A DNA stretch of 38,512 nt from assembly GCA_945866095.1 (NCBI GenBank), contig CAMBGA010000007.1, positions 1 through 38,512 of the forward strand, read 5' to 3'. Position numbers and translations under genes: made by a program. Below, in pieces: positions 33,333-38,512 of the stretch (position 1 is its first letter; the number at the start of each line of letters is the position of its first letter). The stretch is from Spirosoma fluviale. GTDB lineage: Bacteria > Bacteroidota > Bacteroidia > Cytophagales > Spirosomataceae. The notes beneath the pieces were generated by a model that worked only from the letters and a program-made list of their open reading frames with translations, ran no database searches and was not told where the DNA came from.

Positions 33333-35609
33333 ATGGATTTTTTGGATGGCTTAAATGAGCCCCAACGACAAGCTGTTGAGTACATAGAAGGACCCCTCAT
33401 GATCATCGCCGGCGCAGGATCTGGCAAAACGAGAGTACTTACGTATCGGACCGCTTACCTAATCCAAAAAGGCATAGATCCTTTCTCCATTTTACTCCTA
33501 ACTTTTACCAATAAAGCAGCCGGGGAAATGCGCCACCGAATCGAAACGGTCATCGGCGGCCAAGCAAAAAATATTTGGATGGGGACTTTTCACTCCGTTT
33601 TTGCCAAAATTTTGCGTTTCGAAGGAGAGAAATTAGGCTACACGTCCAACTTCTCCATTTATGATACCGATGACTCAAAATCCCTTATTCGGGCGCTGGT
33701 CAAAGAGCAAAATTTAGACGATAAAGTATATAAAGTTAACCTGGTTTTAAACCGAATCTCGAACGCAAAAAATCGACTCATCAGCCCCGAGCAATACCTG
33801 GCCTCCTCCATCGTAGAACAGGAAGATCGCTATGCGAAAATTCCGATGATGGGACAATTATATAAATCCTATTGCCTGCGCTGCTTTCAAGCAAATGCCA
33901 TGGATTTCGACGACCTATTATACCAAACCAATATTCTTTTTCGAGATCATTTGGATGTCCTGAATAAATACCAACATAAATTTAAACATGTGATGGTGGA
34001 CGAGTTTCAAGACACCAACGTTTCCCAATATTTAATTACCAAAAAATTAGCGGCGGTCAACCGCAACATCTGTGTGGTAGGCGACGATGCCCAAAGTATT
34101 TACGCATTTCGCGGGGCCGACATCCAAAATATTCTAAATTTTGAGCGCGATTATTCAGATTTGAAAACCATCAAACTGGAAGAAAATTATCGGTCCACCA
34201 AAGCGATTGTCGCCGTAGCCAATTCCATTATTGCCCGAAATAAAAGCCAATTAAAAAAGGATGTGTTTACGTCCAATGAGGAAGGGGACAAAATAGAAAT
34301 TATACGAGCAGGTTCTGATAATGATGAAGGCCGAATTATTGCTTCGACGATTTTTGAGGGGCGACAAAAAGATGGACTCAAATGGTCAGATTTTGCCATT
34401 TTATATCGTACGAATGCTCAATCTCGGTCTTTTGAAGAATCTTTGCGCCGATTAAACATCAACTACCGAATCATTGGCGGCCTTTCTTTTTATCAAAGAA
34501 AAGAAATCAAAGATGTATTGGCTTACCTTCGTTTTGTCGTCAATCAAAATGATGAAGAAGCTTTCAAGCGAATTATCAACCTTCCCAAAAGAGGAATCGG
34601 CGATACCAGTATCGCTAAAATTTCTGTGACTGCAGCCGAGCATCAAGTGTCTGTGTGGGAAGTGGTTAGCCACATCAACCAATATCCTGGGGCCAGAGGG
34701 GGAGCATCCATTGAAAATTTTGCTGACCTCATTAAATCCTTTAAACTATTAGTGGAGGTAGAACAAAAAGATGCCTATGAAGTGGCATCCCATGTAGCGA
34801 AATCATCAGGTTTAGTTAGAGAATTGTATGAAGATAAAACGGTAGAAGGACTTGCCCGCTATCAAAACGTTCAAGAACTCCTCAATGCCATCAAGCAATT
34901 TGTCGACTCAGAAGAAAATGAAGACAAATCACTCAGTACTTTCCTGCAGTCTGTGTCCCTGTTGACGAACGCAGATACCAACGAAGACCCCAATGATCGC
35001 GATAAAGTAACCCTCATGACGGTGCACTCCGCGAAAGGCCTTGAATTTAAAAATGTATTTTTAGTTGGCCTAGAGGAGGATTTATTCCCAAGCCAAATGA
35101 TGCTTCAAAGTCAGGCCGACCTGGAAGAAGAACGGAGATTGTTTTATGTGGCCATCACCCGAGCAGAAAAGAAATTGATGATTTCTTATGCGGAATCGAG
35201 GTATCAGTTTGGCCGATTAAAAAGCTGTGAGCCGAGTAGATTCTTAGATGAATTAGATTCCACCTACCTGAAAATGGCGAAGACACCAGGGAAAAAAGAC
35301 ACGAGCTCTTTTAGACCCGTGCAAAAAACAGGCTTTGTGGAAAAATCTACGTCTCCTTCTGCAGCCCAATTGATTCAAAAGCCCCAACAAAATACCAATT
35401 ATCAGCACGTCCCATCCGTAGATTTTAAGCAAACAGATGCGATGCAGTTGATGGAAGGCCAGCGTGTGGAACATCAAAAATTTGGTTTTGGGATGATTAA
35501 AAAACTAGAAATTAATGGAGCAGAGAGAAAAGCTCACATCATATTCGAAAAAGGAATAGGAGAAAAAGTACTCTTACTTAGTTTCGCAAAACTAATGGTG
35601 ATTGAATAA
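33333..35609 (+). CDS. UvrD/PcrA-family superfamily 1 DNA helicase
   Basis: 758-residue ATP-dependent 3'-5' DNA helicase. All SF1A motifs are visible in order: LNEPQRQAV (Q motif, near residue 7), GAGSGKT (Walker A, 27-33), TFTNKAAGEM, DEFQDTN (Walker B), VVGDDAQSIYAFRGA, EENYRST near 285, VTLMTVHSAKGLEFKNVF and RRLFYVAITRAEK near the C-terminus. The C-terminal extension ends in a Tudor-like fold (QRVEHQKFGFGMIKKLE) that is usual in PcrA and binds RNA polymerase or repair partners. It acts in nucleotide excision repair, mismatch repair or replication-fork clearance. It is monocistronic, converging with the lipoprotein gene whose stop is adjacent. Family assignment is firm; UvrD versus PcrA is a naming matter. 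Confidence 0.95.
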   Translation: MDFLDGLNEPQRQAVEYIEGPLMIIAGAGSGKTRVLTYRTAYLIQKGIDPFSILLLTFTNKAAGEMRHRIETVIGGQAKNIWMGTFHSVFAKILRFEGEKLGYTSNFSIYDTDDSKSLIRALVKEQNLDDKVYKVNLVLNRISNAKNRLISPEQYLASSIVEQEDRYAKIPMMGQLYKSYCLRCFQANAMDFDDLLYQTNILFRDHLDVLNKYQHKFKHVMVDEFQDTNVSQYLITKKLAAVNRNICVVGDDAQSIYAFRGADIQNILNFERDYSDLKTIKLEENYRSTKAIVAVANSIIARNKSQLKKDVFTSNEEGDKIEIIRAGSDNDEGRIIASTIFEGRQKDGLKWSDFAILYRTNAQSRSFEESLRRLNINYRIIGGLSFYQRKEIKDVLAYLRFVVNQNDEEAFKRIINLPKRGIGDTSIAKISVTAAEHQVSVWEVVSHINQYPGARGGASIENFADLIKSFKLLVEVEQKDAYEVASHVAKSSGLVRELYEDKTVEGLARYQNVQELLNAIKQFVDSEENEDKSLSTFLQSVSLLTNADTNEDPNDRDKVTLMTVHSAKGLEFKNVFLVGLEEDLFPSQMMLQSQADLEEERRLFYVAITRAEKKLMISYAESRYQFGRLKSCEPSRFLDELDSTYLKMAKTPGKKDTSSFRPVQKTGFVEKSTSPSAAQLIQKPQQNTNYQHVPSVDFKQTDAMQLMEGQRVEHQKFGFGMIKKLEINGAERKAHIIFEKGIGEKVLLLSFAKLMVIE

Positions 35610-36563
35610 CTATTTTTTCTTGTAAAAATATAGCCGGACAGGTCCGGACCCATCTAGTTCAGAAATGGTATAATACCCATTTCCATCAGAAGCGAAAGTG
35701 ATTGCCTCTCCTTGAGGCTCCATTTTATAAGGCACTGTTTTGGGAGTACGTGATAAAGCATCTGAAATACTTTCTCCTGCCTTTCTTTTCCAATAGTAAA
35801 TTTCTAAATAATTTTTAACCAATATTTCCGAGTTATCAGCGGAAATGGACCCGCCTGTAATATAGGCAGCGGTTATGAGCCTAGAATCCGTAGAAATTGG
35901 TTTTGAAAAGTTCAACTCACGAATAAACTCAGCCTTCGCTGTTCCCCCAGCGACAACGCTAGAAGCGGCAATTTTATATAGACGTTTAGTGGTTTCTCGT
36001 TTACTGATGATAAAAATATCTTTGGTTTTTTGGTCCACCAACAAGCATTCCATATCCCTCGCCCCATCCGATAAAGTGAAGGTTAATTTACTAACCTGAG
36101 AAATTGTATTTGCTAAAGGAGTATTCGTATCTACCATGGGCTCTTTGCACCAATACAAAGCGTAAGATGAATAATTCGCATTATTATCCCCAAAATCGGC
36201 CAGGTAGATTGTCGCGGACCCATCCGTCTCACTCACAATTCCCATATCTTCCCAATCTCGATTTTCTGCCCCTTGTAATTTAAACTCCCGTTTTCCCTTG
36301 CCATAACTGTCGATAAGGAAAATTCTATTTCCATCTCCCGAATCATTATGAGCCCATAAAGAACCTGCATTCTTTCTACTTGCCACGAGGCCAGAAGCTT
36401 CCTTTAATGAGGGATTTTCTATAGGTCCCCGGTCCTCAAATTCAGCATAATTCGATTCTACATCCGTAATACCAGGGTTAGGTGTAGGTGATTGAGTAGG
36501 ATCACAGGAAACCAACAAAAAATAAAAACTCAACAAAAAAAATACCTTATTTTTCATCATCAA
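35610..36563 (-). CDS. beta-propeller-like lipoprotein in the gldD position
   Basis: 317 residues with a lipoprotein signal ending LLVSC (Cys20) and a Pro/Thr-rich linker (DPTQSPTPNPG). The folded part repeats short beta units, such as SLWAHNDSGDGNRIFLIDSYGKG split around residues 68-90, WEDMGIV, TIYLADFGDNNANY, DIFIISKRE and ISELDGSGPVRLYFY, suggesting a beta-propeller; asparagine/aspartate-rich DNDSGD-like turns may bind calcium. It overlaps gldE by 17 bases, so it is co-translated with it. In other Bacteroidota this spot often holds gldD, a different, smaller lipoprotein. Function is unknown. Three consecutive ATGs make the start uncertain by two codons. Confidence 0.75.
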   Translation of the reverse strand: MMMKNKVFFLLSFYFLLVSCDPTQSPTPNPGITDVESNYAEFEDRGPIENPSLKEASGLVASRKNAGSLWAHNDSGDGNRIFLIDSYGKGKREFKLQGAENRDWEDMGIVSETDGSATIYLADFGDNNANYSSYALYWCKEPMVDTNTPLANTISQVSKLTFTLSDGARDMECLLVDQKTKDIFIISKRETTKRLYKIAASSVVAGGTAKAEFIRELNFSKPISTDSRLITAAYITGGSISADNSEILVKNYLEIYYWKRKAGESISDALSRTPKTVPYKMEPQGEAITFASDGNGYYTISELDGSGPVRLYFYKKK

Positions 36564-37911
36564 GATTATTCAGCTCAATCAAAGGCTTATCTACTTTTAT
36601 GGTCGCCTTGATCTTTTTAATTCTTCTCGTGTCCACCGATTGGACTTTAAAGATAAAAGGTTCAAAAATCAATTCTTCATTGGCATGAGGAATTCGGCCA
36701 AATAATTCGATCAAAAACCCACCCAATGTTTCACTTTCCCCCTTCTTATCTTCAAAATGGGTCACGTCAACATCAAATATTTTCGAGAAATCATTTAAGG
36801 AAGTCTTCGCCTCAAAGATGTAATTATGTTCATCTAATTTTTTGTAATCTACTTCCTCATCGTCAAATTCATCATTAATCTCACCTAAAATCTCTTCGAT
36901 GATATCCTCCATGGTCACTAGACCTTCTGTCTCACCGTATTCATTGACAACGATCGCCATGTGAACCCGCTTCTCTTGGAAATCATACAACAAATCGTCA
37001 ATTTTTTTATTCTCTGGCACAAAAAATGGCTGATGTAATAAAGAAACCCAATCAAAATTTTCATCTTGATCTATATCCTTTAACAAATCTTTGATGTATA
37101 AAATACCTTCGATTTTATCAATGGTCTCCGTGTACACGGGAATTCTTGAATAGCCATTTTTGTTGACCTTGTCCATCAGTTCATGAAAATCCATGTCGGT
37201 GTCTAAGGCCATAATGTCCCTGCGCGCTTTCATGACTGATTTTACAGACGTATTTCCAAAATTTAAAATTCCTCGAAGGATATCCTTTTCCATTTCAGAC
37301 GTATTTTCATCCGTGGTAATTTCTAACGCTTGATTTAATTCATGGGTCGTCAGCGTATAAGACTTTCGTTTTATTTTTTTCTCAATTAGGCTGGATAAGC
37401 CTAACAACACCTTAGACAAAGGGGAAAAAATGAACGTGAAAAAATGAATTAATGGAGCCGTGTATCTGGCAAAATTCAGGTTATTTTGTTGGGCCCACAC
37501 TTTAGGAATTAATTCCCCAAAAAAAGTAATAATAAAAGTAACCCCAAATAATAAAAATAAAGTAACCAGTAATGTACCCATCGACTGAGGTCCCAAAACT
37601 AATTCGGTTAAGTAATTTGCCAGGGTAATAAATATGATATTAACAAAATTAATGGCAATTAATAATGTGGCTAAAAGTTGCTGAGGTCTTTCTAATAGAT
37701 GGCTTACAGCCTTTTCTGAGGCCCCTTCACTCTCTCTTAAACTCGTTCTTTGGTCTGCATTTAATGAAAAAAAGGCCACTTCAGAGCCGGCCAATAAGGC
37801 AGAAAGTAATAGTAAAATGATTAGAATCCCCCCAACAAGAAAATAGGTGCTTGCATTAGCTGCTGGGTCGATCAATAATAATAAGGGTATGGGATAGGGG
37901 TCGGGGTCCAT
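36547..37911 (-). CDS. gldE: GldE, CNNM/CorC-type gliding-motility membrane protein
   Basis: 454 residues. Hydrophobic helices in the first 190 residues form a CNNM (DUF21) domain with AGSEVAFFSLNADQRTSL near 42-59; a pair of CBS domains follows (VMKARRDIMALDTD near 225, VTMEDIIEEILGEINDE near 330), and a CorC/HlyC-type C-terminal domain closes it. GldE is required with GldD for gliding in Flavobacterium and is related to magnesium/cobalt efflux proteins. Its placement after ssb fits the Bacteroidota order mutY-ssb-gldE-gldD. No gldD follows; a beta-propeller-like lipoprotein gene does. A terminator between ssb and gldE means they are expressed separately or by readthrough. A generic ion transporter is the alternative. 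Confidence 0.85.
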   Translation of the reverse strand: MDPDPYPIPLLLLIDPAANASTYFLVGGILIILLLLSALLAGSEVAFFSLNADQRTSLRESEGASEKAVSHLLERPQQLLATLLIAINFVNIIFITLANYLTELVLGPQSMGTLLVTLFLLFGVTFIITFFGELIPKVWAQQNNLNFARYTAPLIHFFTFIFSPLSKVLLGLSSLIEKKIKRKSYTLTTHELNQALEITTDENTSEMEKDILRGILNFGNTSVKSVMKARRDIMALDTDMDFHELMDKVNKNGYSRIPVYTETIDKIEGILYIKDLLKDIDQDENFDWVSLLHQPFFVPENKKIDDLLYDFQEKRVHMAIVVNEYGETEGLVTMEDIIEEILGEINDEFDDEEVDYKKLDEHNYIFEAKTSLNDFSKIFDVDVTHFEDKKGESETLGGFLIELFGRIPHANEELIFEPFIFKVQSVDTRRIKKIKATIKVDKPLIELNNLDDEK

Positions 37912-37941
37912 ATGAATTAGGTACTAATGGAACAAATTTAC

Positions 37942-37978
37942 AAAAAAGGGAATATGTTTTGATCAGATTCCCTTTTTT
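37942..37978 (-). terminator. hairpin terminator after ssb
   Basis: Twelve-base-pair stem (37942-37953 with 37967-37978), 13-base loop, ending in a run of U on the minus strand. It starts ten bases after the ssb stop and separates ssb from gldE. Confidence 0.85.
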
Positions 37979-37987
37979 AATAAAAAT

Positions 37988-38446
37988 TTAAAATGGAAGA
38001 TCATCGCCTTCGGCCATCATGGGAGGAAAAGCAGTACCGTTATTAGAAGATTCGCCTAAAGAAACACTCTCTGGCTTAGGCCTAGGTTCTGGAGAATCGC
38101 CTATTGGCCGATCATTTTTACTGCCAATTAAATTCATGGATGTGGCTCGAATGCGATAACCCCGCATGGTGGCACCCGATTTGTCTTGCCATTCTTCAGA
38201 GCGAATTTTACCTTCAATATAAACTTGATTTCCTTTCTTTAAATATTGCTCAGCGATGGTGGCCAAATTATCCCATAATTCTACTCGGTGCCATTCCGTT
38301 TGTTCCACTCGCTGACCATCCTTACCCGTATAAGATTCGGAAGTAGCAATGTTGATATTAGCCACTTTTACGCCACTAGGAAGCGCTCTTACTTCAGGAT
38401 CTCCTCCTAAATTACCTAGAATAATCACTTTGTTTACACCTGCCAT
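37988..38446 (-). CDS. ssb: single-stranded DNA-binding protein
   Basis: 152 residues with the SSB OB-fold (about 1-110): [20 protein letters not shown] at the start, [20 protein letters not shown] in the middle, [18 protein letters not shown] next, then a flexible Pro/Ser-rich linker and the protein-interaction tail ending in DDLPF. It coats single-stranded DNA in replication and repair and recruits partners through the acidic tail. A signal or membrane part is absent. It precedes gldE, as in many Bacteroidota, where mutY normally lies upstream (outside the window here). The ATG is at 38446. Confidence 0.97.
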   Translation of the reverse strand: MAGVNKVIILGNLGGDPEVRALPSGVKVANINIATSESYTGKDGQRVEQTEWHRVELWDNLATIAEQYLKKGNQVYIEGKIRSEEWQDKSGATMRGYRIRATSMNLIGSKNDRPIGDSPEPRPKPESVSLGESSNNGTAFPPMMAEGDDLPF

Positions 38447-38512
38447 AATATTGATTTTTTTGAGTTAGGTAGACAAAAAACCTTGTCCGCTATAAAGGTA
38501 ATTTTGTTTAAG

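Noticed and set aside
1-38512. tRNA genes, rRNA, CRISPR arrays, insertion sequences, riboswitches
   Set aside because: No cloverleaf, repeat-spacer series, transposase or known aptamer pattern was recognised by eye; a covariance-model scan would be decisive.

Overview
The window reads as a chromosomal segment of a member of the Bacteroidota, most likely an aquatic gliding Cytophagales-type bacterium (inference). The reasons are a SusC/SusD pair, two further TonB-dependent receptors, Bacteroidota-style lipoproteins, an ssb-gldE neighbourhood, AT-rich DNA, weak or absent Shine-Dalgarno sequences and many genes spaced by only a few bases. No rRNA, tRNA, CRISPR array, insertion sequence or phage gene was seen.

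Bases 1-11359 are a surface-carbohydrate region. On the plus strand lie an LpxH-like metallophosphoesterase cut by the window edge, a MurG-like glycosyltransferase, then a tight operon of a Tat-type exported metallophosphoesterase, a NeuB-family synthase without the usual SAF domain, a fatty-acid-hydroxylase-type membrane protein and an SMR-type small transporter. Converging on it from the minus strand is a seven-gene operon: a glycosyltransferase-like protein, an SpsF-type cytidylyltransferase, a transketolase split in two subunits, a class III aminotransferase, an SDR dehydrogenase and a KdsC-type phosphatase. Together these look like a non-standard pathway to a CMP-activated, amino-substituted 3-deoxy-ulosonic acid whose product I cannot name.

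Bases 11557-13396 hold a ParA ATPase without ParB, an unrecognised 93-residue protein and a GNAT acetyltransferase.

Bases 13565-27156 are the most interesting part: an organophosphorus-scavenging island. It starts with a beta-propeller phytase and its TonB-dependent receptor. A SusC/SusD outer-membrane import pair follows, transcribed divergently from a phosphonate-breakdown set: a PhnX-like phosphonatase, a flavin oxidoreductase of the phosphonate-linked type, a PhnO-like aminophosphonate acetyltransferase on the opposite strand, a PhnZ-type di-iron HD oxygenase, and a DUF5690-type 12-helix permease that keeps both substrate-binding arginines of the GlpT/UhpT antiporters. I read this as a complete route: SusCD across the outer membrane, the permease across the inner membrane, then two parallel C-P bond-cleaving branches giving phosphate. 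PhnW, PhnY and C-P lyase are absent from the window.

Bases 27279-32512 hold a third TonB-dependent receptor with a beta-helix lipoprotein and a small lipoprotein of unknown substrate. Bases 32885-38446 return to general functions: a small exported protein, a UvrD/PcrA helicase, a beta-propeller-like lipoprotein, gldE and ssb. Most functions are assigned by motif reading without a database search. Promoters and operators are low-confidence suggestions.
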